A DNA stretch of 24,788 bases. Source: DASSWG01 sp041689995 (GTDB taxonomy: Bacteria; Bacteroidota; Bacteroidia; Flavobacteriales; Flavobacteriaceae). The translations under genes and the position numbers were made by a program. How positions within the stretch are numbered: position 1 is the stretch's first letter; the number at the start of each line of letters is the position of its first letter. Where the stretch lies: NCBI GenBank assembly GCA_041689995.1, contig JBDNFD010000122.1:1-24788 (forward strand), read 5' to 3'. This document shows positions 1 through 7,320 of this stretch, one piece after another. The notes below the pieces were generated by a model. The model had not been told where the DNA came from. It worked only from the letters and a program-made list of their open reading frames with translations, and searched no databases.

Positions 1-107
1 AAATAAGATACTTTGTCGTGAATATTTTCAAAAAACCTTGATGTTTTTCTAAAACCGCTGGTTTAAAATGTAAAAAAACTCTTGTAAGTACCGATTTCAT
101 TGATGTT

Positions 108-551
108 TTGGTCTATCACTCTTATATTAGAATAGAGCCGAGAATTTTTATAGACACCAACATAATGTTGGACTTTTTGGGTGAGCGAAAGCCCTTTTAT
201 GACCCGATTGCCAAAATTGCTACTTTGGCAGAAAAAGAAAAACTAACAATGGTTGTTTCACCGATTTCGTTTGCAACCGTAAACTATTTCCTTGCGAAAT
301 TTGAGAGTCAGGAAATTGCCAAGGAAAAATTGCGTAAGTTTAAGATAATAAGCGAAATATGTTCATTGGACGAGCGTACGATTGAAAAAGGACTTAACTC
401 TGCGATAAAGGATTTTGAAGATGCATTACAATATTTTAGTGCGACCGAATCGGACTGTGAGCTTATTATAACAAGAAATGGAAAGGATTTTAAAAAATCC
501 CTGCTGCCCGTAATGACGGCAGATGAATTTTTAAAAAGTTTAAACAAATAA
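108..551 (+). CDS. PIN-domain protein (VapC-like ribonuclease), orphan
   Basis: Predicted PIN-domain nuclease of 147 aa, the fold of VapC-type toxins that cleave RNA with a Mg2+-binding acidic cluster. The N-terminal motif FIDTNIMLDFL supplies the first catalytic Asp. A C-terminal stretch FEDALQYF followed by ELIITRNGKDF is the usual PIN ending and supplies later acidic residues. No ATG lies upstream in frame after the stop at 39-41; the only conventional start before the DTN motif is TTG at 108, which leaves an unusual 12-residue leader (VYHSYIRIEPR). All three forward frames upstream contain stops before 55, so no intact antitoxin precedes it inside the window. It may be a toxin that lost its partner and native start, or an orphan PIN protein. 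The family call is firm; expression and toxicity are unknown. Confidence 0.75.
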   Translation: MVYHSYIRIEPRIFIDTNIMLDFLGERKPFYDPIAKIATLAEKEKLTMVVSPISFATVNYFLAKFESQEIAKEKLRKFKIISEICSLDERTIEKGLNSAIKDFEDALQYFSATESDCELIITRNGKDFKKSLLPVMTADEFLKSLNK

Positions 552-640
552 TAATTACAGCCAACACCGCTATAATAGACGTATAGTGGGCTAAAATGCC
601 AAATTTATGGGAAGTTAATGGATTTTCCATTTCCGAATTT

Positions 641-665
641 GTAAAGAACCGTTTTTACTTTTTTT
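641..665 (+). terminator. weak possible terminator after PIN gene
   Basis: GTAAA and TTTAC (641-645 and 654-658) can pair across an 8-nt loop and are followed by seven T residues. The stem is short and AT-rich, so this is only a weak candidate for ending plus-strand transcription. Confidence 0.25.
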
Positions 666-666
666 C

Positions 667-698
667 ACAAAAAAGCCCGCAAAAATAATTCCGCGGGT
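667..698 (-). terminator. rho-independent terminator of ornithine aminotransferase gene
   Basis: Read on the minus strand, CCCGC (676-680 on the plus strand) and GCGGG (693-697) form a GC stem around an AT-rich loop, followed by CTTTTTTG. It sits about 30 bp beyond the stop of the minus-strand aminotransferase gene and has the stem plus U-tract of an intrinsic terminator. Confidence 0.6.
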
Positions 699-728
699 CA
701 GCTTTAAAATCTTGAGATTTTTCAAATA

Positions 729-1973
729 TTATTTTTCAAAATCCCTCAAAGTTTTTTTGATAATTTCCACACATTCCATTAATTGATCTTTTGTCATCAC
801 CAATGGAGGCGCAAAGCGAATAATATTTCCGTGTGTGGGTTTTGCCAATAATCCATTTTCTTTTAGGCTCATACAAATATTCCAAGCGGTCGAAGAATCT
901 TCGGAATCATTAATAACAATGGCATTCAATAATCCTTTTCCACGAACGAGATTCACCAAGTTGGAACTGTCAATATATTTGTTCATTTCCATTCGGAACA
1001 ATTTACCCAATTTTTCGGCATTTTCAGCCAAATTTTCATCTTTGACCACTTGTAAAGCCGCAATAGCCACCGCGGCAGCCACCGGGTTTCCGCCAAATGT
1101 GGAGCCGTGTTCCCCGGGTTTGATAACGTTTATTATTTCATTGTCGGCCAAAACCGCGGAAATGGGATAAGATCCGCCGGACATCGCTTTTCCTAAAGTC
1201 ACCATATCTGGGCGAACGTCTTCGTGATCGCAAGCCAATAATTTTCCGGTGCGGGCAATCCCTGTTTGTATTTCGTCGGCGATGAACAGCACATTGTGCT
1301 TTTCGCACAAAGCTTTTGCTTTCCGCAAATAACCTTCCGCCGGCACATAAACCCCAGCTTCGCCCTGAATAGGCTCGACCAAAAATCCGGCGACATTTGG
1401 GTTTTCGTCCAAGGCTTTTTCCAATGCGTCTAAATTGTCATATTCTACGGAGAAAAATCCAGGCGTGTAAGGACCAAAATGCCTTCGCGCATCTTTATCG
1501 TTGCTAAAGGAAATGACGGTGGTGGTTCTTCCGTGGAAATTATTTTTGCATACAATGATCTCTGCTCTTCCTTCTGGAATACCTTTCTTTTCGTAGGCCC
1601 ATTTCCGGCATATTTTTATCGCGGTTTCCACAGCTTCGGTACCAGTGTTCATCGGCAAAAGCTTGTCGTACCCAAAATATTCGTGTACGTATTTTTCATA
1701 TTTCCCAAGCATATCGTTGTAAAAAGCTCGGGAAGTCAGGGCTAATGTGCCGGCCTGATCGCTCAAAGCTTTGGTGATTTTTGGGTGGCAATGACCTTGA
1801 TTTACAGCGGAATAAGCTGAGAGGAAATCGTAATATTTTTTTCCTTCAACATCCCAAACATAAACGCCTTTTCCTTTTTTGAGAACAACGGGAAGCGGGT
1901 GGTAATTGTGCGCCCCATATTTGCTTTCCATCTCTATGGCTTGTTCGGAAGAAGTGATTTCTGTTGTTGACAT
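729..1973 (-). CDS. rocD: ornithine aminotransferase
   Basis: PLP-dependent class III aminotransferase, 414 aa, predicted to transfer the delta-amino group of ornithine to 2-oxoglutarate, giving glutamate semialdehyde and glutamate (arginine/ornithine catabolism and proline interconversion, cytosolic). Visible motifs are the phosphate-binding NTGTEAVETA (about 109-118), NNFHGRTTTV (145-153), EPIQGEAGVYVP (200-211), the Asp of IADEIQTG (D233) that contacts the pyridine nitrogen, and the Schiff-base lysine in TLGKAMSGG (K262). The reading frame is open further upstream to 2120, but the ATG at 1973 gives the normal family N-terminus (MSTTE...), and the longer version would run into the divergent gene's promoter. 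A GC hairpin terminator follows. Separation from other class III aminotransferases rests on overall resemblance to ornithine aminotransferase. Confidence 0.93.
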   Translation of the reverse strand: MSTTEITSSEQAIEMESKYGAHNYHPLPVVLKKGKGVYVWDVEGKKYYDFLSAYSAVNQGHCHPKITKALSDQAGTLALTSRAFYNDMLGKYEKYVHEYFGYDKLLPMNTGTEAVETAIKICRKWAYEKKGIPEGRAEIIVCKNNFHGRTTTVISFSNDKDARRHFGPYTPGFFSVEYDNLDALEKALDENPNVAGFLVEPIQGEAGVYVPAEGYLRKAKALCEKHNVLFIADEIQTGIARTGKLLACDHEDVRPDMVTLGKAMSGGSYPISAVLADNEIINVIKPGEHGSTFGGNPVAAAVAIAALQVVKDENLAENAEKLGKLFRMEMNKYIDSSNLVNLVRGKGLLNAIVINDSEDSSTAWNICMSLKENGLLAKPTHGNIIRFAPPLVMTKDQLMECVEIIKKTLRDFEK

Positions 1974-2082
1974 AATGCAATTTTTAAAATTATGAATTCT
2001 TGATTCCTGCTTTCTTTTGGGAGAGAAATCATCCCGGGATAAGAAGCTGCAATTTACCGAATGTTTGGGGGATTTTTCAAAC

Positions 2083-2109
2083 TTTGGCTGAATAAATCTT
2101 GTATTTTTG
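2083..2109 (+). promoter_or_regulatory. Bacteroidota-type promoter of rlmD-like gene
   Basis: TATTTTTG at 2102-2109 matches the TAnnTTTG -7 consensus. A TTTG at 2083-2086 could act as -33 box, but the 15-bp gap is shorter than usual. The expected start of transcription, about five bases past the box, falls on or next to the ATG at 2114, implying a leaderless or nearly leaderless mRNA. Confidence 0.55.
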
Positions 2110-2113
2110 CGGC

Positions 2114-3526
2114 ATGGCAAGAAAAAACAAACGGATTATTTTTGAGTCCATAGAAATCGTCGATGCCGGGGCAAAAGGAAAAGCCATCGGAAAAGCGCCC
2201 GATGGAAAGGTGATTTTTATAGACAATGCCGTTCCCGGCGATATCGTAAAGGTTCAAACCACCCAAAAACGAAAAGCATTTTATAAAGGAAATGCCATTG
2301 CTTTTGAAAAACTTTCCGAAAAACGGGCGGAACCTGTTTGCCAACATTTTGGAACTTGCGGTGGTTGCAAATGGCAAAATATGGGCTACGAACATCAGTT
2401 GTTCTACAAGCAACAAGAAATTGAAAACAACCTCAAGCGCATAGGAAAAGTAGATTTGCCGGAAATCTCCCCTATTTTGGGAAGTGAAAAAATCTATTTT
2501 TACCGGAATAAAATGGAGTTCTCGTTCAGTGACAGTCGTTGGTTGACTTTAGAAGAAATCAACAGTGGAATGGATTTCGAAAATAAAAATGCCTTGGGCT
2601 TTCATATTCCCGGGATGTGGGACAAGATTTTGGATATCGAAAAATGTCATCTGCAAGAAGATCCCAGCAATGAAATTCGGAACAAGATCAAAAATTTTGC
2701 TTTAGAAAACCAACTTTCTTTTTATAACGCCAGAAGACAGGAAGGATTTTTGCGCACTTTAATGATTAGAACATCTTCTACCGGGGAAGTGATGGTTTTG
2801 CTGCAGTTTTTTGAAGAAAACAAAACTCAGCGCGAGTTGTTGCTCCGTTATATTAAAGAAGAATTTCCACAGATCACTTCACTTTTATACGTGATCAATT
2901 CCAAAGGAAACGATACCATTTATGATCAAGAAGTGTTTTGTTATGCGGGGAAAGATCATATTTTTGAAGAAATGGAAGGCTTGAAATTCAAGATAACCTC
3001 AAAATCTTTTTATCAAACGAATTCGGATCAAGCCTACGAATTATATAAAATTGCCCGTGATTTCGCCAATCTTTCCACTGAAGATTTGGTTTATGATTTA
3101 TACACTGGAACGGGAACGATCGCGCAATTTGTTGCGAAGAATGCCAAAAAGGTGATTGGGGTCGAAGCGGTTCCCGAAGCAATTGAAGATGCCAAATCGA
3201 ACGCTGTCTTGAACAAAATCGACAATGTGGAATTTTATGTTGGCGATATGAAAAAGGTGTTCAACGGAGATTTTATTGCAGCTCATGGCCAACCCGATGT
3301 AATCATTACCGATCCGCCGAGGGATGGCATGCACAAAGATGTGATCGCGCAAATTATTGGTATCTTGCCGAAACGGATTGTGTATGTAAGTTGTAATTCG
3401 GCAACGCAAGCCCGCGATCTGGCTTTGTTGGACGAACATTATATGGTAACTAAAGTTCAGCCCGTCGATATGTTTCCACAAACGCATCACGTAGAAAATG
3501 TGGTTTGTTTGGAGCGACGGGATTAA
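2114..3526 (+). CDS. rlmD: 23S rRNA (uracil-5-)-methyltransferase, RlmD/RumA type
   Basis: SAM-dependent m5U methyltransferase of 470 aa, predicted to methylate U1939 of 23S rRNA or an equivalent site. An N-terminal TRAM-like RNA-binding domain (about 1-65) is followed by the [4Fe-4S] ligands C76, C82, C85 (motif CGGC) and C178, then the catalytic Rossmann domain: YDLYTGTGTIAQFV (327-340), the DPPRDGM loop (400-406), the SCN nucleophile C427 and the catalytic base E461 in HHVENVVCLE. All key residues are present and the length is normal for the family. The ATG at 2114 (MARKNKR) is chosen because the -7 promoter box ends only four bases upstream. The site specificity (RlmD versus RlmC/RlmCD) cannot be settled from sequence alone. 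The next genes, DUF6452 and DUF6048, are its usual flavobacterial neighbours. Confidence 0.9.
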   Translation: MARKNKRIIFESIEIVDAGAKGKAIGKAPDGKVIFIDNAVPGDIVKVQTTQKRKAFYKGNAIAFEKLSEKRAEPVCQHFGTCGGCKWQNMGYEHQLFYKQQEIENNLKRIGKVDLPEISPILGSEKIYFYRNKMEFSFSDSRWLTLEEINSGMDFENKNALGFHIPGMWDKILDIEKCHLQEDPSNEIRNKIKNFALENQLSFYNARRQEGFLRTLMIRTSSTGEVMVLLQFFEENKTQRELLLRYIKEEFPQITSLLYVINSKGNDTIYDQEVFCYAGKDHIFEEMEGLKFKITSKSFYQTNSDQAYELYKIARDFANLSTEDLVYDLYTGTGTIAQFVAKNAKKVIGVEAVPEAIEDAKSNAVLNKIDNVEFYVGDMKKVFNGDFIAAHGQPDVIITDPPRDGMHKDVIAQIIGILPKRIVYVSCNSATQARDLALLDEHYMVTKVQPVDMFPQTHHVENVVCLERRD

Positions 3527-3559
3527 GTTATAAGGAAGGATTAGAATGAATTTTTTAAA

Positions 3560-4069
3560 ATGAATTATAAACATCTTTTTTTTGGAGCGATGATTTCTAT
3601 TTTGGCAAGTTCCTGCCAGAAAGATGATATTTGCCCAGCTAACGCAGAAACTACACCGATGCTTGTCATTAGGTTTTATAATTTTGAAAATTCATCAGAG
3701 CTAAAAAAAGTGGTGGGTTTGAACTTGATCGCGGAAGGTGAAACAGATTCCTTGTTTACCACCAAACAAACCACTGATAGCATTGCCATTCCGTTGAAAA
3801 CTTTTCAGAATTATACCCATTATCAGTTTATCATTCATTTGGGCGAAGAACCTAATGATCAGTTGCCGTCAAATTCAGATACGGTCGAATTTTCCTATTT
3901 TCCAAAGGAGGAATACTTAAGCAAAGCTTGCGGATTTAAAATCGATTTTTTGGATTTTCACGCCTTGAAAGTTGCGGAGCCCACAGGCGGAAATTGGATT
4001 AAAAATATCGTTGTCGAACAAACCACAATCGAAGATGAAACATCTGCGCACCTTTCTATTTTCCATTAG
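3560..4069 (+). CDS. DUF6452 family lipoprotein
   Basis: Small predicted lipoprotein of 169 aa. A lipobox ends at C19 (ILASSC), and the mature N-terminus CQKDDICP resembles the Capnocytophaga/Flavobacterium lipoprotein export signal (Q-K-D-D), suggesting transfer to the outside of the outer membrane. The rest resembles DUF6452, whose members share the KDDICP start and a conserved VIRFYNFEN-like strand. Function is unknown. It lies 33 bp after rlmD and overlaps the next gene by 35 bp, so it is probably translated from the same mRNA as the DUF6048 protein and may act with it in the envelope. An ATG at 3545 is ruled out because it meets a stop after five codons. Confidence 0.8.
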   Translation: MNYKHLFFGAMISILASSCQKDDICPANAETTPMLVIRFYNFENSSELKKVVGLNLIAEGETDSLFTTKQTTDSIAIPLKTFQNYTHYQFIIHLGEEPNDQLPSNSDTVEFSYFPKEEYLSKACGFKIDFLDFHALKVAEPTGGNWIKNIVVEQTTIEDETSAHLSIFH

Positions 4070-4736
4070 TTTATCGCTGGTTTTCTCTCACGGGGTTTTT
4101 TCACAGGAGCAAACCTCTATTGATTCCATCACTTACCCAAAACGTTTTGGGGTTCGCGTGGGAATTGATTTGAGCAAACCCATTCGAACCTTGATCGATA
4201 ATAATTATACAGGATTTGAAATTCAGGGTGATTACCGGGTTTACCGCGATTATTATGCTGCCATTGAATTTGGAAACGAATCATTTCTGTATGATGACGC
4301 GAATTTAAAAGCTAAAACCCGTGGCAGTTATTTTAAAGTGGGAGCCAATTACAACGCTTACTCCAATTGGTTGGACATGCAAAATAGCATATATGTGGGT
4401 TTGCGATATGGTTTTGCTTCTTTTGATGAGAATCTGAAAAGTTATTCGATCTATACAAATTCCGACTATTTTGAACCCGATATTCGAACGGTAAATGAGG
4501 AGTATTCTAGTCTTACAGCAAGCTGGCTAGAATTTCAGGCGGGAATAAAGACTGAAGTGCTTCACAATATTTTTCTAGGGATTCATGTGGAATTGAAACG
4601 ACGCTTGAGCCAGAAAACCCCTCCCGGATTTGACGACCTTTATATTCCAGGTTTTGGAAAAACCTATGAAGGAAGTAAATTCGGTGTAGGTTGGGGTTAC
4701 TCTATTTCCTATTTGATCCCGATTTATTCGCGTTAA
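4035..4736 (+). CDS. DUF6048 family outer-membrane-like protein
   Basis: Predicted exported protein of 233 aa with a signal peptide (about 1-23, ending FSHGVFSQ). The rest is rich in alternating aromatic/polar strands (YFKVGANYNAY, IYVGLRYGFASF) and ends in an aromatic strand YSISYLIPIY, as in small outer-membrane beta-barrels. It resembles DUF6048, found directly behind DUF6452 in many flavobacteria. The ATG at 4035 lies inside the preceding gene (35-bp overlap); the frame is open further upstream, but only this start gives a signal peptide. No function is established. The constant pairing suggests a small lipoprotein-barrel unit in the outer membrane; that is inference. Confidence 0.78.
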   Translation: MKHLRTFLFSISLSLVFSHGVFSQEQTSIDSITYPKRFGVRVGIDLSKPIRTLIDNNYTGFEIQGDYRVYRDYYAAIEFGNESFLYDDANLKAKTRGSYFKVGANYNAYSNWLDMQNSIYVGLRYGFASFDENLKSYSIYTNSDYFEPDIRTVNEEYSSLTASWLEFQAGIKTEVLHNIFLGIHVELKRRLSQKTPPGFDDLYIPGFGKTYEGSKFGVGWGYSISYLIPIYSR

Positions 4737-4753
4737 ATTTTCGTTATTCAGCT

Positions 4754-4840
4754 AGGTTTCCAAAACATCCTGCAAGGTTTCCAAAACCTTGTAGGTATTA
4801 GTACTGAAAAATCTTCAAGGTCTAAAAAAGACCCTTCAGA
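4754..4840. repeat. intergenic inverted-repeat cluster (CCTTGCAGG family)
   Basis: The arms CCTGCAAGGTTT (4769-4780) and AAACCTTGTAGG (4784-4795) form a 12-bp inverted repeat with one wobble pair. A partial unit AGGTTTCCAAAAC occurs at 4754-4766 and again at 4775-4787. A degraded AAGGTC...GACCCTT hairpin follows at about 4814-4835. The same core reappears at 8692-8768, so this is a dispersed repeat family rather than a one-off terminator. The rest of this 180-bp gap holds only the promoter of the next gene. Confidence 0.7.
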
Positions 4841-4895
4841 AAAATACTGAATATTAATTAAGTCACAATATTATTTTAATTTCATTTTGTTTATA

Positions 4896-4920
4896 TATAT
4901 TTGTATAAATTTAAACAAAT
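4896..4920 (+). promoter_or_regulatory. promoter and palindromic operator of the CarH-like regulator
   Basis: TATATTTG at 4896-4903 fits the TAnnTTTG -7 box; no TTG lies at the usual -33 distance. Overlapping it, the half-sites ATTTGTATAAA (4899-4909) and TTTAAACAAAT (4910-4920) are inverted copies differing at one of eleven positions. The palindrome covers the end of the -7 box, the expected transcription start and the first two bases of the ATG. That geometry suits repression by a dimeric or tetrameric regulator, most simply autoregulation by the adjacent MerR-type protein. Binding itself is inference. Confidence 0.6.
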
Positions 4921-5800
4921 GGATAAGCTTTCTATTTCTGAATTATCTTGTTTTTCAGGCATAAAGCCGCATACTATTCGTGCTTGGGAACAGCGCTATG
5001 ATGCTTTAAAGCCCAACCGTTCCCAAGGTAATACGCGATATTACAGCGGGGAGGAACTGCGCAGATTATTGAACATTGTCAGTTTATTGGAAACTGGCGG
5101 TAAAATTTCTGAACTTGCATTATTGCCCGATTCAAAATTATTTAGTCTTGTTCGAAAAGTTCGTGGCAAAAGTGTTTCTGCGCCGACAAAATATTTTGTG
5201 CCGCAACTTATTGCTGCCGGAATGGAATATAATGAACCTGAATTCGAAAAAATCCTTTCCCATTGCTTGTTAAGATTTGGAACGCGAAGGGCTTATGTAG
5301 AAATTCTTTGCCCCATGCTGCAACAATTGGGAATGATGTGGTTCACGAATGATCTTCCTACTGGAAACGAACATTTTATAAGTAACATTGTAAGACAGAA
5401 ATTATTTGTTTCCATTGATTCCTTGCCATTGAGTGCAGCCAATTCATCTACTTGGGTGCTTTATTTGCCAGAGGGTGAATTCCATGAGGTTGGGTTATTG
5501 ATGTCCAATTACCTACTTCGTTTGTCAGGCAAGAAAACAATTTATTTGGGAGCCAACTCTCCACTTAAAACTGTGATCCAGACCGCTGAGAATATAAATG
5601 TTGAAAACATCCTTGTATTTTTTACCCATAATGATGATTCGAAAAAAATTCATAGGTATCTTGATGGACTGAGAATAGCTAACCCGAATAAAAAATTATT
5701 TGTGGCCGGAAATATTCAACTGTTTGAGAATTATGTGAGCGGAAAATCCATAACTTACTTAGGCTCCGTGAAAGATTTGGAAAGTATATGTAATCTATAA
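4919..5800 (+). CDS. CarH/LitR-like MerR regulator with B12-binding domain
   Basis: MerR-family regulator of 293 aa. The winged-helix DNA-binding part (1-70) has the family motif IKPHTIRAWEQRYDALKPNR. The second half matches the cobalamin-binding light-sensor module of CarH/LitR: the cap motif W-x9-EH is intact (W141, E151, H152), and GEFHEVG (186-192) supplies the lower axial ligand H189 (CarH: H177 in GERHEIG). In Thermus CarH the residue after the Trp is H132, which replaces adenosyl after light; here it is F142. B12 binding is therefore well supported, but the light-state chemistry may differ. It heads the carotenoid/photolyase block, 38 bp before crtI, and its ATG lies inside a palindrome, suggesting autorepression. 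In the known systems AdoCbl-bound tetramers repress carotenoid genes in the dark. Alternative: a B12 or redox sensor without photoswitching. Confidence 0.85.
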   Translation: MDKLSISELSCFSGIKPHTIRAWEQRYDALKPNRSQGNTRYYSGEELRRLLNIVSLLETGGKISELALLPDSKLFSLVRKVRGKSVSAPTKYFVPQLIAAGMEYNEPEFEKILSHCLLRFGTRRAYVEILCPMLQQLGMMWFTNDLPTGNEHFISNIVRQKLFVSIDSLPLSAANSSTWVLYLPEGEFHEVGLLMSNYLLRLSGKKTIYLGANSPLKTVIQTAENINVENILVFFTHNDDSKKIHRYLDGLRIANPNKKLFVAGNIQLFENYVSGKSITYLGSVKDLESICNL

Positions 5801-5838
5801 TGTTTAAGTATTTTTAAAATAATATAAACGAAGAAATA

Positions 5839-7320
5839 ATGTCAAAAATTGCAGTGATCGGTTCTGGTTTTTCGGGTTTGAGTGCGGCTGCATATTTATC
5901 AGCGGCTGGTCATGAAACACATGTTTTCGAAAAAAACGAAACTGCAGGCGGAAGGGCAAGACAATTTGAAACCGAATCCGGATATGTTTTTGATATGGGT
6001 CCGAGTTGGTATTGGATGCCGGATATTTTTGAGAACTTTTTTGCAGATTTTGGTCACAAAGTTTCTGAATTTTATGTGCTCCATTTACTAAATCCGTCTT
6101 TTGACGTCATTTTCAAAGACGATATGATTAGTGTTCCTGAAAATTTTATTGAACTATGCGCTTTGTTTGAATCATTGGAAAAAGGAAGCGCTTTGCAATT
6201 GGAAAATTTTATGGAAGAAGCCCGTTTTAAATACGAAGTGGGGATGAAAAAAATGGTTCAAAAGCCAGGGCTTTCCCTCACTGAATTTGTAGATTTTGAT
6301 TTGATGAAAAATGCTGTTCGTCTTCAAGTATTTTCTTCCTTCAGCAAACACGTCAAAAAATATTTCTCTCATCCAAAACTTATTGCTTTGATGGAATTCC
6401 CGGTGTTGTTCCTCGGAGCCATGCCGCAAGAAATGCCGGCTATGTACAGCCTAATGAATTATGCCGGACTAAAATTGGGCACTTGGTATCCGCAAGGTGG
6501 ATTTGGAAAGGTGGTGGATGCCATGATGCGAATTGGCAGAAATAGCGGTGCTCAATTTTATTTTTCTTCTCCCGTGGAAAAGATTAATGTGGAGGCCAAT
6601 AGAGCTGCCGGTATCACGGTTCAGGGAAAAGAAATTCATTTTGATGCTATAATTGCGTCGGCCGATTATCATCATGTTGAAAAAGACTTACTGCCTGAGA
6701 TCTTCAGGAATTACAAGGAGTCTTACTGGGAAAAGAAAACTTTTGCACCTTCTTGTCTTATATTTTATTTGGGGATCCGAAAAAAAATAAAAAAACTTCA
6801 GCATCATACCTTATTTTTTGAAGAGGATTTGTACCAACATTCCCTGGAAATCTATAAAAATCCACGATGGCCCCAAAAACCACTTTTCTATGTTTGCTGT
6901 CCTTCCAAAACTGATAAAAGCGTCGCACCGGAAGGTCATGAAAATTTATTTATGTTGATGCCAATTGCATCAGGATTGGAAGATGCAGAAGAATTTAGGG
7001 AGACTTACTTTAGAATTATGATGACACGTTTGGAAAAACAAGTAGGGGAACCGGTTGAAATTTTTATAGATTTTAAGAGAAGTTATTGTGTCAAGGATTT
7101 TATTTCAGATTATAATTCCTATGAAGGCAATGCCTATGGATTGGCGAACACTTTGCGGCAAACAGCCAATTTAAAGCCCAAAATAGGCAATAAGAAACTT
7201 AGTAATTTATTTTATGCCGGCCAGTTGACAGTTCCTGGGCCGGGAGTTCCACCGTCATTAATTTCTGGAAAAATTGTGGCACAACAGATCATCAAACAAT
7301 TAAAAAAGAATAAAAGATGA
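5839..7320 (+). CDS. crtI: phytoene desaturase
   Basis: FAD-dependent phytoene desaturase/isomerase of 493 aa, predicted to convert phytoene to lycopene at the inner membrane. The N-terminal dinucleotide-binding fold shows GSGFSGLSAA (8-17), an acidic ribose-binding residue E31 and GGRA (37-40). The C-terminal CrtI signature is YAGQLTVPGPGVPPSLISG. The length is normal. It lies 38 bp after the CarH-like regulator and overlaps crtB by 4 bp (ATGA), so synthase and desaturase are translationally coupled. Homologous ketolases and desaturases (CrtO, CrtD, CrtN) share the fold; the adjacent crtB and the absence of any other crtI-like gene favour the main desaturase. Confidence 0.93.
   Translation: MSKIAVIGSGFSGLSAAAYLSAAGHETHVFEKNETAGGRARQFETESGYVFDMGPSWYWMPDIFENFFADFGHKVSEFYVLHLLNPSFDVIFKDDMISVPENFIELCALFESLEKGSALQLENFMEEARFKYEVGMKKMVQKPGLSLTEFVDFDLMKNAVRLQVFSSFSKHVKKYFSHPKLIALMEFPVLFLGAMPQEMPAMYSLMNYAGLKLGTWYPQGGFGKVVDAMMRIGRNSGAQFYFSSPVEKINVEANRAAGITVQGKEIHFDAIIASADYHHVEKDLLPEIFRNYKESYWEKKTFAPSCLIFYLGIRKKIKKLQHHTLFFEEDLYQHSLEIYKNPRWPQKPLFYVCCPSKTDKSVAPEGHENLFMLMPIASGLEDAEEFRETYFRIMMTRLEKQVGEPVEIFIDFKRSYCVKDFISDYNSYEGNAYGLANTLRQTANLKPKIGNKKLSNLFYAGQLTVPGPGVPPSLISGKIVAQQIIKQLKKNKR

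Noticed and set aside
555..620. Integron attC-like site after the PIN gene
   Set aside because: A hairpin is present, but I could not match the consensus GTTRRRY/RYYYAAC ends, so only the hairpin is reported.
835..1745. Plus-strand open frames opposite the aminotransferase gene
   Set aside because: They are antisense shadows of a conserved enzyme, with no motif or plausible start signal.
1974..2120. 49-residue N-terminal extension of ornithine aminotransferase
   Set aside because: It would cross the divergent promoter and the start of rlmD; the ATG at 1973 fits the family.
4769..4795. Inverted repeat as a simple terminator of the DUF6048 gene
   Set aside because: No U-tract follows either arm and the same core recurs at 8692-8768, so a dispersed repeat explains it better.
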